Counted from the stretch's first letter, positions 1 through 10,024 are shown. The stretch: 64,000 nucleotides of DNA from Okeania sp034190295 (GCA_034190295.1 JAXHSW010000001.1:79749-143748), one strand, 5' to 3'. The notes: generated by a model from the letters alone, not told the origin. Numbers and translations are program-made.

Positions 1-366
1 TTTATTAATTGTAATTTCTAAATCATCTAAATTGATGGGTTTAGTTAAAAAATCAAATGCTCCTAGATTCATTGCTTTTCTGACAAGAGTCAGACCGCTA
101 GAAGCAGAAATAATTACTGTTTTAAGTGTAGGATGACGAAGATCGGAAAGAGTTGATAGTAGAGAAATACCATCCATTTCTGGCATGGTAATATCAGTCA
201 ATATCATATCTATATCTGGTTCATATTGTAACTTTTCCAAAGCTTTTAAACCGTTAGAAGCAAAAATAAATTGGAGGTCTTTTTTCCTAATTCTTTTTCT
301 AAATTTTTGGTTTATGATTAGTTTAAAGGATTCTTCATCATCCACAACCAGTATTTTTGCTGGCAT
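1..366 (-). CDS. Response regulator receiver domain, 3' end outside window
   Basis: Partial minus-strand gene that starts with ATG at 366 and runs off the window edge after 122 codons. The translation is a CheY-like receiver: the acidic pair in LVVDDEE, the phospho-acceptor Asp in MILTDITMPEMDG, the Ser of VIISAS and the Lys of FLTKPINLDD are all visible. It closely resembles the receiver at the N-terminus of the next gene upstream (574-2718), so the two look like products of a tandem duplication. The output domain, if any, lies beyond the window. It would accept phosphate from a histidine kinase, but none is encoded here. Confidence 0.85.
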   Translation of the reverse strand, partial: MPAKILVVDDEESFKLIINQKFRKRIRKKDLQFIFASNGLKALEKLQYEPDIDMILTDITMPEMDGISLLSTLSDLRHPTLKTVIISASSGLTLVRKAMNLGAFDFLTKPINLDDLEITINK

Positions 367-573
367 AACTTCATTTAAGTTAGAATTATCTTTTATGCAT
401 GCGGGTTTAATATCCCACAGTCAACGGGGGCGCTGAAAATTGTTTGGAGTTATAAGACGCAAAGTGGCGTGTTGAAGACCACCCATAAGCAATTTTCCCT
501 TCTGCCTTCTGCCTTCTTCCTTCTTCAATGTATTATCAATATAGTCACAAAACTAAGTAGGATAAATTTAATT

Positions 574-2718
574 TTACCATATTTTAGCTGCTGCAATTAA
601 ATTCGTAGCTTGGGAACTGTCAACAGGTCTAGAAAAGAAATATCCTTGTCCATATTTACACTTAAGTTGTCTCAGCAAAGCCAGTTGAGTAGCCGTTTCT
701 ACACCTTCAGCAATGACATCTATTTCTAAATTTTTTGCCATACTAATAATTGCTTTAGTAATCTCCAAGTTTTCTGGCTCAGTATCCATTCTCATCACAA
801 AAGAACGGTCAATTTTTAAAGTATCAATGGGAAAATTTCGCAGGCGACTTAATGAAGAATAACCAGTACCAAAATCGTCAATATTTAACTGTATATTCAT
901 CCCTTTTAGGTCTGATAATATTCTCATAACAATTTTTTCATTTTCCATAATTGTAGTTTCAGTAATTTCTAATCTAAGACTATGATAATCTAAACAAGTA
1001 CCAGATAATATTTCATCAATTTGTTCTACCAATTGAACTTGAGAAAATTGTTTACCAGAAAGATTAACACTAATAGTTAAAGGTTGGATAGAAAATTGTT
1101 TTTGCCAATCATAAGTTTGTTTACAAGCTTGTTCTAGTGTCCACCAACCAATGGGTACAATTAATCCTGTTTCTTCTGCAATAGGAATAAACTCATTTGG
1201 AGAAATTATTCCTCGCTGGCGGTGTTTCCATCTTAGTAATGCTTCAAAGCCACAAAGTAAACCTGTTTCTAACAAAATAATTGGTTGATAATATAACTCT
1301 AATTCATTTAATTTTAAGGCTTGTCGAAGGTCTATTTCTAACTTAAGTTGTGCTAAATTATCAGCATACATTGATGAATTAAATACTTCATAACGAGCTT
1401 TTCCTAGAGTTTTAGCACGATACATAGCTGTATCTGCATCTCTAAGAATATCTGTAGGATTTTGATAATCTTGATTGGGGAAAGCAATACCAATACTTGC
1501 GCTGGTATAAACTTCTTGATTATTAATTTTAAATGATAATTGTAGCAATGTTTGGATTCTTTGGGCTATATATTTAGCATTCTCTTGAGATTGAATATAT
1601 TCTAATAAGATAGCAAATTCATCTCCTCCCATTCTAGCTACAGTATCATTATAATGCATATCTTTTGTGAGTCTATTTGCCACTTCAATAATTAGTTGAT
1701 CTCCAGCTAAATGTCCTAAGCTATCATTAACTATTTTAAATCTATCTAAATCTATAAAAATCACGGCAAATTGATATTGATGATATCTCTTGGATCTAGA
1801 AAAAGCATGAGATAATCTATCCATAAACAATGCCCGATTAGGTAATTTAGTTAAGGAATCATGGAAAGCATCATAGATTAATTTTTCTTCTGCTATTTTT
1901 CTTTCTGTAATATTATGACAATTAACTATAATTCCTGTTATATTATTGTCCAAAATTAAGTTAGTGAATACTGCTTCAAATACTTGTGATTCTTGTCGTT
2001 TGTTGATAATTGTAAGTTCATTAATATACTGTTTCTCTTCTGGATTATCAACTGTTTTTTGCAAAATATGTTTGATTAATTGACGGTCATTAGCATGAAT
2101 AATATTGAAGATTGATATATTAAAATTATTGTGATTAAAATTATCTAAAAATCTTTGGACTGATGGGCTAGAATAAATAACTTTTCCATCAGGATTTAAA
2201 ATCATAATTAGATCTACAGAATTTTCAATTAATGCTCTAAATCTTTTTTCCCTTTTACGCAATGCCTGTTGTTTTAATAATTCTGCATGAGCTTGTTCTG
2301 CTAATTTTTTTTGCTTTTGTGCTTCTTTCTCCTGTTGCACAGCTTTGAGTGTTTTACTTAGAGTAATTTCTAAATCATGTAAGTCTAAGGGTTTAGTTAA
2401 AAAATCAAAAGCCCCTAAATTCATGGCTTTTCTAATAGTTTTCAAGTCCCCGTAAGCAGAAATAATCACTGTTTTAATGGTTTGATTTTGTTTTTCTGAC
2501 AGCTTTGTCAATAAAGTTATTCCATCCATTTTTGGCATATTAATATCAGTAAGTATTAGATCAATGTCAGTTTCATTTTTAAGGACTTCTAGAGCTTCGA
2601 TACCATTATGAACAAACATGAACTTGAATTCTTTTTGCATAATTTGCTTCCGAAATTTTTGGCAAATTAATGATTGTAGATCGGGTTCGTCATCAACTAC
2701 AAGTATTTTTGATAACAT
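574..2718 (-). CDS. Response regulator with PAS, GGDEF and EAL domains (cyclic di-GMP turnover)
   Basis: 714 residues. A receiver domain (about 4-122, with LVVDDEP, LTDINMP and LTKPLDL) is followed by a charged helical linker, a PAS domain (about 160-285), a GGDEF domain with intact RMGGDEF near residue 363, and an EAL domain (about 455-705) with GFEALLRW, NLSGKQF, EITET, DDFGTGYSS and EGVET. Both catalytic motifs look intact, so the protein could make and degrade cyclic di-GMP; such hybrids often favour one activity. The inhibitory RxxD site before GGDEF reads HYND, so product inhibition is probably lost. Phosphorylation probably controls output. It lies 24 bp downstream of another receiver gene, probably in one transcript. 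Confidence 0.93.
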   Translation of the reverse strand: MLSKILVVDDEPDLQSLICQKFRKQIMQKEFKFMFVHNGIEALEVLKNETDIDLILTDINMPKMDGITLLTKLSEKQNQTIKTVIISAYGDLKTIRKAMNLGAFDFLTKPLDLHDLEITLSKTLKAVQQEKEAQKQKKLAEQAHAELLKQQALRKREKRFRALIENSVDLIMILNPDGKVIYSSPSVQRFLDNFNHNNFNISIFNIIHANDRQLIKHILQKTVDNPEEKQYINELTIINKRQESQVFEAVFTNLILDNNITGIIVNCHNITERKIAEEKLIYDAFHDSLTKLPNRALFMDRLSHAFSRSKRYHQYQFAVIFIDLDRFKIVNDSLGHLAGDQLIIEVANRLTKDMHYNDTVARMGGDEFAILLEYIQSQENAKYIAQRIQTLLQLSFKINNQEVYTSASIGIAFPNQDYQNPTDILRDADTAMYRAKTLGKARYEVFNSSMYADNLAQLKLEIDLRQALKLNELELYYQPIILLETGLLCGFEALLRWKHRQRGIISPNEFIPIAEETGLIVPIGWWTLEQACKQTYDWQKQFSIQPLTISVNLSGKQFSQVQLVEQIDEILSGTCLDYHSLRLEITETTIMENEKIVMRILSDLKGMNIQLNIDDFGTGYSSLSRLRNFPIDTLKIDRSFVMRMDTEPENLEITKAIISMAKNLEIDVIAEGVETATQLALLRQLKCKYGQGYFFSRPVDSSQATNLIAAAKIW

Positions 2719-2742
2719 GATTTTTATAATTTATTTTTTGTA

Positions 2743-3114
2743 CTATAATTCAAGTATTTTTTGTTTAATTTCTTCAAAATTAATTGGTTTGACTAGATAA
2801 TCATCTGTACCATATTCTTTGGCAATTTTGTAGTTTTCATCATACCCGTGGGCAGTTAACATAAAAACTTTTATTTTCTTGTATTTTTCTTTGATTGTTT
2901 TCAGCATTTCTAAGCCATTTATTGTAGGCAAATTAATATCAGATATAATTAAATCTATGGAATCATTTTCGTGAAAATCCAGGTATGATAGTACTTCAAT
3001 TGCTGAGAGAAAAAAGATGAATTTGAGATAACCATATTTAATTTCTTTTCTAAATTTTTTAGTGAATAAATACTCCATATCTGGCTCATTATCTACAATT
3101 ATTATTCTTTTCAT
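2743..3114 (-). CDS. Single-domain response regulator (CheY-like)
   Basis: 123 residues, a receiver domain only. The acidic pocket reads IIVDNEPDME, with one Asp replaced by Asn compared with the usual DDE. The phospho-acceptor Asp (LIISDINLPTING), the Thr (MLTAHG) and the Lys (LVKPINF) are present. The gene precedes the GGDEF-EAL regulator by 24 bp on the same strand, so co-transcription is likely. It may relay phosphate or bind a partner; the sequence does not name the kinase. Divergence from the two neighbouring receivers suggests an older paralogue. Confidence 0.85.
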   Translation of the reverse strand: MKRIIIVDNEPDMEYLFTKKFRKEIKYGYLKFIFFLSAIEVLSYLDFHENDSIDLIISDINLPTINGLEMLKTIKEKYKKIKVFMLTAHGYDENYKIAKEYGTDDYLVKPINFEEIKQKILEL

Positions 3115-3249
3115 TTAACTAATTTCAATAAAGTAATAATATTATCTACATAGTAAGCTCATTATTTTGTAAATTATTACTTGTGTAGATACTCTCTAAC
3201 AATGATACCATAAGTGAGTTAAGATTTTTAGAGTATTTTCACTATCAAT

Positions 3250-3453
3250 ATGTATAGCAATATGATTTTAGTTGTGAGATATTGGAGACTTTTGTTTTAG
3301 GTATGGAGGTATGGAGGAAGCAGGTATGGAGGTATGGAGGAAGCAGGTATGGAGGTATGGAGGAAGCAGGTATGGAGGTATGGAGGTATGGAGGTATGAA
3401 GGGAATAGGAAAAAAACGAATACATCAGAATAAGATAACTGCTATATCCTATA
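3250..3453. repeat. Interspersed element with expanded GGTATGGA tandem repeat
   Basis: A segment beginning at TATAGCAATATGATTTTAG and ending at ACTGCTATATCC has short inverted ends (TATAGCA / TGCTATA). Inside, the word GGTATGGA and a longer unit adding GGAAGCA repeat many times (about 3301-3395). A second copy without the expansion lies at about 50193-50306 and a fragment at about 3860-3898. A 70-codon open frame across it is an effect of the repeat and is not called as a gene. Confidence 0.7.
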
Positions 3454-3544
3454 CTTCATTTGATAAACATTGTGAATATTTAGATTTGATTTAATGGGAA
3501 TAAAAAGTAGTTCAAGAATTAATAATTAATAATTAATAATTAAT

Positions 3545-3645
3545 AATTACCTCGAGAGTGAAAACGGAATTGATTGACTAAAAGGAAAATTTATTCTTGT
3601 TTCTCCACGGCGAGTGAGAGGCTTTAAAGCTTAATTATTCGGTAA
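3545..3645. repeat. Element with AATTACC/GGTAATT ends, copy 1
   Basis: About 100 bp with inverted AATTACC-type ends and internal GATTGACTAA and AGGCTTTAAAGC segments. It is related to copies at 8534-8632, 18179-18278, 36728-36828 and 49562-49657. No transposase is encoded, so it is a MITE-like element. Confidence 0.6.
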
Positions 3646-3970
3646 AAATCAGATGATTTATTATTTGGTTCTATTTGTTGTCAAATTTTTAACTTTGTTT
3701 ATTATGGTGAATTGAATCATTATTTATTACTAAATTTTTTTGTTCTAGGCGATCGCTTAATTTGTCTCTACCGAAGATCATCAAATTTTCATCTTCAAAT
3801 ACATAACTTTCCAATGGGTAAATTTCAGTTTTGAAGAAAGCCAAAAAATTATCGCTTTTAGGTATGGAGGTATGAAGGGAATAGGAAAAAAGTATTTTTG
3901 TAAATATGAGATGCACTCTTTCCAATTAATTATTCCTTTTCATAAAAATACAATTAATTTTACTTACTTA

Positions 3971-4169
<199 letters not shown>

Positions 4170-4266
4170 ACTATTCAACCGGACATGATATTACTCGCAA
4201 GCTTGACAGAGAAAAATTATCATACAGCACTTCTCGTTCCCCGTGAGGTACTTATGTTTATGGTTT

Positions 4267-4456
4267 TATATTATTTCCGGATAAGAGTGATTTGGAAAAA
4301 ACTTTCTCCTTTTCCTCCTCTTGCTTCTTTCTTCCCCTCCTGGGAGGGGTTAGGGGTGGGTTCTCCACGGTCGGGGTTAGGGGTGGGTTGACTCGGTCCG
4401 ACTGAGGAGTGAGGACTCCGTAATTTATTTATAACTATTCAACCGGACATGATATT
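4267..4456. repeat. Element with TATCATGTCCGG-type inverted ends, copy 2
   Basis: Starts TATATTATTTCCGGATAAGAG and ends AACTATTCAACCGGACATGATATT. The interior contains a pyrimidine-rich run and the phrase CCCCTCCTGGGAGGGGTTAG, a palindrome also found near 13719, 16776 and 23934. Confidence 0.6.
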
Positions 4457-4821
4457 AGGGAACAGGGAACAGGGAATGGGGAATAGACAAAAAATATTCC
4501 AGATCGTCAGTTGTACCTCATTAGTACAGAATCTGCTGTATTTTGCTAACTTTAGATAAAAAATCAGATTTGAAGAAGGAGTCAGTCCTCAGTCCTCAGT
4601 CCTCAGGAGAGAAAATTGCATGGGGATTCGCTCCCCCAAACAATCCCCAAACAATTTTGAGCACCGCGGGTGACGGTGGGGTATTAAACCCATAAGGGAA
4701 ATGATAAATAAATAATATAAACAGTAAATTTATCTATAAAAATCCATGATATTCTTAAGTTTGAAACTATGTGTTCAAAGAACAGTTACACACACACAAA
4801 TTCCTAATTAAACACAAATTT

Positions 4822-6633
4822 ATGCAACTAATTGATTGGCTAATTGTTTTAATATATCTCATTTTAACAATGTGGATGGGACTATATCTTTCTCGCAAAG
4901 GTTCAAAAAGTTTAGCAGACTTCTTTGTGTCTGGGCGATCGCTTCCTTGGTGGTTAGCTGGCACGAGTATGGCAGCTACAACTTTCTCTATAGATACTCC
5001 TCTCTATATTACTGGAGTTGTCGCTAATCGAGGAATTGCTGGTAATTGGGAATGGTGGATTTTTGGTATTTCCCATGTAATAATGATTTATATTTTTGCC
5101 AGAATGTGGCGACGTTCGGAAGTTATTACTGATGCAGAATTAACTGAACTTCGTTACGGTGGAAATATGGCTGCTATTCTTCGAGGAGTTAAAGCTTTTA
5201 TCTTTGCTATTCCCATGAATTGTATTGCCATTGGTTATGCTATGTTAGCTATGGTTAAAGTTGTTGAAGCATTAGAAATTTGGCAAAATTTAGGCATTGA
5301 TGGTAGTGAAAATAATCTCAAATTACTAAGCGTTATTGGCGTCAGTATTTTTGTCTTAATTTATGCTGGTTTATCCGGTTTATGGGGAGTAGTTGCCACA
5401 GATTTTTTCCAGTTTTTTCTAGCACTTTTCGGAGCAATAATTGTCGCTTTTTTTGCTGTGAATAGTGTAGGTGGCATCCAAGAATTAATTATAAAAGTTC
5501 CTGAAGTAATGCCAGAGAAAGATATTTTATCCCTTTCACCTTTAACTATTGGTAAAAATGGCGATGCTTTGATTAGTTTTAGTAAAACAGCAGGCATAAC
5601 TGCCAGTACATTTTTTGCTTATATTGCCCTTCAATGGTGGTCTTGGAGAAGGAGTGATGGAGGAGGAGAATTTGTACAAAGATTTGCCGCAGCTAAAGAT
5701 GAAACAGAAGCAGAAAAAGCAGCCTGGTTATTTAATATCATGCACTATGTTATAAGAACCTGGCCTTGGATTTTAGTTGCTCTCGCATCCATTGTAATTT
5801 ACCCTAATTTAGAAGACCGAGAATTGGGTTATCCCAAATTAATGATTGACTTTCTTTCCCCTGGAATTTTAGGTGTAGTTGTTGCCTCTTTAGTCGCCGC
5901 ATTTATGAGTACAGTTTCTACCTCAATTAACTGGGGAGCTTCCTTTATTACTAACGATTTATATAGAAGATTTATTAAACCCGATGCAACTCAACCACAA
6001 TTAGTTTTAGTGGGGCGACTTTCCTCTCTATTAGTAACAGTTTTAGGAGCAATTGCTGCATTTTTAGCAACAGATGTAGCCACAGTATTTAGATTAGTAA
6101 TAGCCATCGGTACAGGTTCGGGATTAGTATTAATATTACGTTGGTTTTGGTGTCGGGTGAATGCAGCCGCAGAATTAACCGCTATTGTCGCGAGTTTCTT
6201 TGTAGGAATGACAACAAGTTTAGTTCCCGCTTTCAAAATTGAAGACTTTGGTTTGCGAATTATGTTTATTACTGCCACCGTAACATTACTCTGGGTAGCA
6301 GCAATGTTTTTAACACCACGAGAGTCTGATGCAACTTTAGAAGAATTTTATCGACGAACACTTCCCGGTGGCCCTGGTTGGAAACAGCAAAGGATGAAAA
6401 CAGGTTTATCTCCAGCACAGGATTTGGGAAAAGATTTACAAAGAGTACTTGCATCTATACTATTATTATTTGGGGCACTCTTGGCAACTGGTGGTTTTCT
6501 ATTGCTGAAGCCAAACATTGGCTGGATATTCCTAATTATTGGAGTTCTCGGTTGGGTTTGGTTGCGACAGCTAAATAAATCGAAAATTTTGCCCATGCCA
6601 AGACCAGGATTAGATGATGATGATTTTGTCTAG
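4822..6633 (+). CDS. Sodium:solute symporter family transporter
   Basis: 603 residues from ATG 4822; an in-frame ATG at 4771 would add 17 residues (MFKEQLHTHKFLIKHKF) that look unlike the family N-terminus. From 4822 the protein begins at the first membrane helix (MQLIDWLIVLIYLILTMW), as in SSS-family carriers. About 13 hydrophobic segments follow, with the typical early motif FFVSGRSLPWWLAGTSMAAT and the conserved STVSTSINWGASF stretch near residue 370. The family couples uptake of a small solute to Na+ (or H+) entry at the plasma membrane; the substrate cannot be read from sequence. It is monocistronic, and no clear ribosome-binding site precedes either start. Confidence 0.9.
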   Translation: MQLIDWLIVLIYLILTMWMGLYLSRKGSKSLADFFVSGRSLPWWLAGTSMAATTFSIDTPLYITGVVANRGIAGNWEWWIFGISHVIMIYIFARMWRRSEVITDAELTELRYGGNMAAILRGVKAFIFAIPMNCIAIGYAMLAMVKVVEALEIWQNLGIDGSENNLKLLSVIGVSIFVLIYAGLSGLWGVVATDFFQFFLALFGAIIVAFFAVNSVGGIQELIIKVPEVMPEKDILSLSPLTIGKNGDALISFSKTAGITASTFFAYIALQWWSWRRSDGGGEFVQRFAAAKDETEAEKAAWLFNIMHYVIRTWPWILVALASIVIYPNLEDRELGYPKLMIDFLSPGILGVVVASLVAAFMSTVSTSINWGASFITNDLYRRFIKPDATQPQLVLVGRLSSLLVTVLGAIAAFLATDVATVFRLVIAIGTGSGLVLILRWFWCRVNAAAELTAIVASFFVGMTTSLVPAFKIEDFGLRIMFITATVTLLWVAAMFLTPRESDATLEEFYRRTLPGGPGWKQQRMKTGLSPAQDLGKDLQRVLASILLLFGALLATGGFLLLKPNIGWIFLIIGVLGWVWLRQLNKSKILPMPRPGLDDDDFV

Positions 6634-6689
6634 GAAGGAGTGTAGGGGCGAATGGCATTCGCCCATACAGGAGTCACGAGGTAAGTAAT

Positions 6690-7358
6690 GTAGGTTGGGT
6701 TGAACGGCAGTGAAACCCAACAAAATCTTGCTGATGTTGGGTGAAAACTTTGCTGATGTTGGGTGAAAACTTTGCTGATGTTGGGTGAAAACTTTGCTGA
6801 TGTTGGGTGAAAACTTTGCTGATGTTGGGTGAAAATCTTGCTGATGTTGGGTGAAAACCTTGCTAATGTTGGATGAAAATCTTGCTGATGTTGGGTGAAA
6901 ATCTTGCTGATGTTGGATGAAAATCTTGCTGATGTTGGATGAAAATCTTGCTGATGTTGGATGAAAATCTTGCTGATGTTGGGTAAAAATCTTGCTGATG
7001 TTGGGTGAAAACTTTGCTGATGTTGGGTGAAAACCTTGCTGATGTTGGGTGAAAACCTTGATAATGTTGGGTGAAAACTTTGCTGATGTTGGGTGAAAAC
7101 CTTGATAATGTTGGGTGAAAACCTTGATAATGTTGGGTGAAAACCTTGTTAATGTTGGGTGAAAACCTTGTTAATGTTGGGTGAAAACCTTGCTGATGTT
7201 GGGTGAAAACCTTGCTGATGTTGGGTGAAAACCTTGCTGATGTTGGGTGAAAACCTTGATAATGTTGGGTGAAAACCTTGCTGATGTTGGGTGAAAACCT
7301 TGCTGATGTTGGGTGAAAACCTTGATAATGTTGGGTTTCGTTCCTCAACCAAACCTAC
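6690..7358. repeat. 22-bp minisatellite (27 units) inside a GTAGGTTGGGTT palindromic element
   Basis: From 6730 to 7323 a 22-bp unit, typically GCTGATGTTGGGTGAAAACC plus TT, is repeated 27 times without length change, followed by a partial unit. The array is bounded by GTAGGTTGGGTT (6690) and AACCAAACCTAC (7358), the two arms of a palindromic element whose unexpanded form is seen at 17428-17501. Because 22 is not a multiple of three, all minus frames stay open through the array, giving spurious long ORFs. Confidence 0.9.
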
Positions 7359-7411
7359 GCCCGATCGCTTATCGCTGATATTTGTACTTTATTTAATACT
7401 TAACAAAAACC

Positions 7412-7594
7412 ATGCAAATTTTTCGTCAATATATTGCTCCATTCATAGTCGTAGTCATATTTTTACTCGCTATGGTAGCAGTCAGCGCTCGTATCTTTTT
7501 ACCAGGTGACTTAGCAGCACCAGCTCCCACAGAGGAATTAATTTCTCCTCAAGAAGAAGCAATGCTATCCACACCCAATGTTCATTTCTGGTAA
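7412..7594 (+). CDS. Small single-pass membrane protein
   Basis: 60 residues. A hydrophobic helix (about residues 9-28, IAPFIVVVIFLLAMVAVSA) follows a short basic N-terminus; the rest is a Pro/Glu-rich tail ending in NVHFW. The stop codon lies 6 bp before the GTG start of the acetyltransferase gene, so the two are probably co-transcribed and perhaps translationally coupled. I do not recognise the family. The length, the plausible topology and the tight spacing support a real gene, but conservation cannot be tested here. Confidence 0.6.
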   Translation: MQIFRQYIAPFIVVVIFLLAMVAVSARIFLPGDLAAPAPTEELISPQEEAMLSTPNVHFW

Positions 7595-7600
7595 TATTCA

Positions 7601-8110
7601 GTGGTTAGCAAGTTAATTCCAGGTTATCAACTTCGTAGGGGTTCCGGTATAGACAGAGCAATGCTGGTTAAATTTATGCATCGGACTTATCAAGAACTTT
7701 TCCCAGAGCAAAATTTTAGCCATCTTGCCAAAACAGTCGATCGCTACTTGTCAACTCAAACTCCTATTTGGTGGGTTGAGGTGATAGATAAACCAGCAAC
7801 TTCACCAATAGGTTGTCTGTGGGTGGGGAATGCCATAGACCAGGTAGAGGGCGATCGCGTAACTCATATTTTTCTGTTGTATGTCTCCCCACCCCATCGA
7901 CGACTTGGTATTGGTGCAGCTTTAGTTACCCATGCAGAAAATTGGGCAAAAGCTAGGGGCGATCGGCAAATTGGTTTGCAAGTGTTTGTCTCTAACCAAC
8001 CCGCTCTTAACCTTTACCAAAAATTAGGTTTTCAGTCTGAGTCTGTATTGATGGTAAAATCTTTAAACTATAGCAGGGAACAGGGAACAGGGAACAGGGA
8101 ACAGTGGTAA
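7601..8110 (+). CDS. GNAT family N-acetyltransferase
   Basis: 169 residues from a GTG start. The acetyl-CoA binding motif A is clear in LLYVSPPHRRLGIGAALV (about residues 92-109), followed by the ENWAKARG and NQPALNLYQKLGF segments typical of motif B. The enzyme transfers acetyl from acetyl-CoA to an amine; the substrate is unknown. The C-terminal residues after KSLNYS are encoded by GGGAACA heptamers and read REQGTGNREQW, so a repeat has extended the gene's end. The gene sits 6 bp after the small membrane protein gene. Confidence 0.88.
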   Translation: MVSKLIPGYQLRRGSGIDRAMLVKFMHRTYQELFPEQNFSHLAKTVDRYLSTQTPIWWVEVIDKPATSPIGCLWVGNAIDQVEGDRVTHIFLLYVSPPHRRLGIGAALVTHAENWAKARGDRQIGLQVFVSNQPALNLYQKLGFQSESVLMVKSLNYSREQGTGNREQW

Positions 8111-8696
8111 AAGCTTTTCTCTGTCTCAGGTTCATCATCAATTTCTGTCAAACACCAACTCTTTCCTTGTTATAAAAAAGAGGTAAGAATATAGGAAGAT
8201 AAAATTGAAAATTTCTAGGGACGTTCTATGCAACGTCTCTATTCTCACTTACTATAGCAATCAAAGGAAAGGTTATATCAAATCCGGTTAAACAGTTATA
8301 GAATCCTTAAGTTTCTAGGAGTCATAATTTCCTTCGGAATGCTCCGCAAACAGCAATCCTGCAATTCAGGAGGAGAAAGATCGGACAAGATGGGCGTAGT
8401 TATGACAATTGGAGAATTTTTTTTATGTCCAATTAAACGGATTTGATATTAGGGGAGATCGACAGCTTAAAACTCAGACAAAGCAATATTTTTCCTTCTT
8501 CTTTCTTACTTCTTCCTTCTTCCTTCTTCCTTCTTACCGAAAAATTGTGGTTTAAAGCCTCCTCTTTTAAGAGGATAAAAAGAAAAATTTTTATGATTAG
8601 TCAATCCTATCCGTTTTAAAGGAGAGGTAATTCGCGCATTCGCGCATTCGCGCATTCTTGAATTATGCTATACCAATACTATGAGGATGCAATCTG
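8111..8696. other. Intergenic region with repeats
   Basis: No gene seen. It contains CTTCTTC heptamer runs (about 8490-8533), an AATTACC-type element (8534-8632), and four tandem copies of CGCGCATT near 8632-8656. The AI-2E family gene that follows has a GAGG ribosome-binding site at 8683. Confidence 0.65.
8534..8632. repeat. Element with AATTACC/GGTAATT ends, copy 2
   Basis: About 100 bp running from TTACCGAAAAATTGTGGTTT to AAAGGAGAGGTAATT with the internal hairpin CCTCTTTTAAGAGG. It is almost the reverse complement of the copy at 36728-36828. Confidence 0.7.
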
Positions 8697-9809
8697 ATGA
8701 ATCAATCTCCCGTAAAGTTGCCAAAATGGTTACGCAACGGTTTGATGTTTCCCCTATTTTTTCTCAACGGTTGGCTGTTTGTACTTTTTGTTAACTACCT
8801 ACAACCGATGGTTAGCATTTTCTTCCTCTCAGTAATTCTGGCAATTTTGTTAGATTACCCCACGCAGTTTTTGCAGAGACGAAGGTTGCCCAGAATTTGG
8901 AGCTTGACAATCGTTTTATTAGTAGGTCTGTTACTCATTATTTGCTTAGGTTTGTTAATCATACCAGCACTAATTAAACAAATTGCAGATTTCATTGATT
9001 TTCTACCGAAATCTCTAGCATCAGCTTCAGGATTAGTAAATATTATTTCCGATTTACCTATCTCTGACCAACTAGGGATAGATTTGAGCCAGTTTCAGCA
9101 AGACTTAACTCAACGACTAACAGGTATTTTACAATCTTTGTTTGGTGGAGTATTGGGGCTATTTTTGGGAGGTCTAAATAGCGGACTTACCCTATTTTTT
9201 ATCATTGTATTGACTATTTTTCTACTCATTGGTGGTGAAAATGCTTGGAATGGAGCAATGAATTGGTTTTCTCCCTGGTGGCAAAATCGTCTCAGGAGTA
9301 GCGTACCGAAGAAATTAAGGCGATTTATTGGTGGTCAGGTAACGATCGCCGTGGGTTTTAGCTTTGTCTTGGCCGTGATATTTACCCTCATTGGTGTGCC
9401 TCTAGGATTAATGTTTGGCTTTTTAATTGGTATGGCTAGTCTGCTTCCTTTTATGGGAGCGATCGCCCAGGTTTCTGTGAGTGTATTTCTCATGCTTCAG
9501 GATGTGGGAATTGGTATTCAGGTATTTGTCATTGCTCTGATTTTAGGGCAGATAGTAGATAATGTTGTTGTGCCAAAGATTATGGGGGACCTGGTCGGGG
9601 TAAATCCCATCTGGCTATTATTTGCTGTGTTTCTTGGAGGCAAGTTAGGAGGTTTTGTCGGAATTTTATTAGCTGTTCCTGTTGCTAGTATTATTAAGGA
9701 TATTGTTGACGATATGTTGGGGATTAGTCAAAAAAAGGAGCAACTAGAATCATTACCTGTTGCTGTACCTGAAGAGGAAGTAGCTCCCGATCCTAACTCT
9801 GATTTATAA
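8697..9809 (+). CDS. AI-2E family transporter (PerM/UPF0118-like membrane protein)
   Basis: 370 residues with about eight hydrophobic segments. It has two N-terminal helices, a less hydrophobic central region (IIPALIKQIADFIDFLPK) and a C-terminal set of helices with the conserved GQIVDNVVVPKIMGDLVG and NPIWLLFAVFLGGKLGG phrases of the AI-2E/PerM family. Members are inner-membrane exporters or carriers; the name reflects the autoinducer-2 exporter TqsA, and the substrate here is not known. The ATG at 8697 follows GAGG by about 10 bases. It appears monocistronic. Confidence 0.88.
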   Translation: MNQSPVKLPKWLRNGLMFPLFFLNGWLFVLFVNYLQPMVSIFFLSVILAILLDYPTQFLQRRRLPRIWSLTIVLLVGLLLIICLGLLIIPALIKQIADFIDFLPKSLASASGLVNIISDLPISDQLGIDLSQFQQDLTQRLTGILQSLFGGVLGLFLGGLNSGLTLFFIIVLTIFLLIGGENAWNGAMNWFSPWWQNRLRSSVPKKLRRFIGGQVTIAVGFSFVLAVIFTLIGVPLGLMFGFLIGMASLLPFMGAIAQVSVSVFLMLQDVGIGIQVFVIALILGQIVDNVVVPKIMGDLVGVNPIWLLFAVFLGGKLGGFVGILLAVPVASIIKDIVDDMLGISQKKEQLESLPVAVPEEEVAPDPNSDL

Positions 9810-10024
9810 GCTATTCAGCATTTATAGCAGAAGGAAGAAGGAAGAACGAAGAAGGAAGAGGGAAAAATCTGGCGTTGTCTCAGTTTGAAGCTTTTGATAT
9901 GTCAAACACCTTTCCTTCGACTGCTATACAGCTACTCCAGATGATAAACTTAAAATGAGAATAAAATCTATTTCAAATCACTTTCAAATAAGTCCACTTA
10001 TAAGATTTACCCACTATATTCAGA

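Noticed and set aside
3282..3494. 70-codon plus frame (METFVLGMEVW...)
   Set aside because: Encoded almost entirely by GGTATGGA tandem repeats.
3689..3925. 78-codon minus frame
   Set aside because: No recognisable family; its start region is a fragment of the GGTATGGA element.
6730..7337. Possible CRISPR array
   Set aside because: Units are contiguous 22-mers with no unique spacers and there are no cas genes.
6863..7352. Long minus-strand open frames (161 and 67 codons) across the 22-bp array
   Set aside because: The repeat has no stop in any minus frame and its length is not a multiple of three, so open frames arise automatically. There is no ribosome-binding site and no family resemblance.
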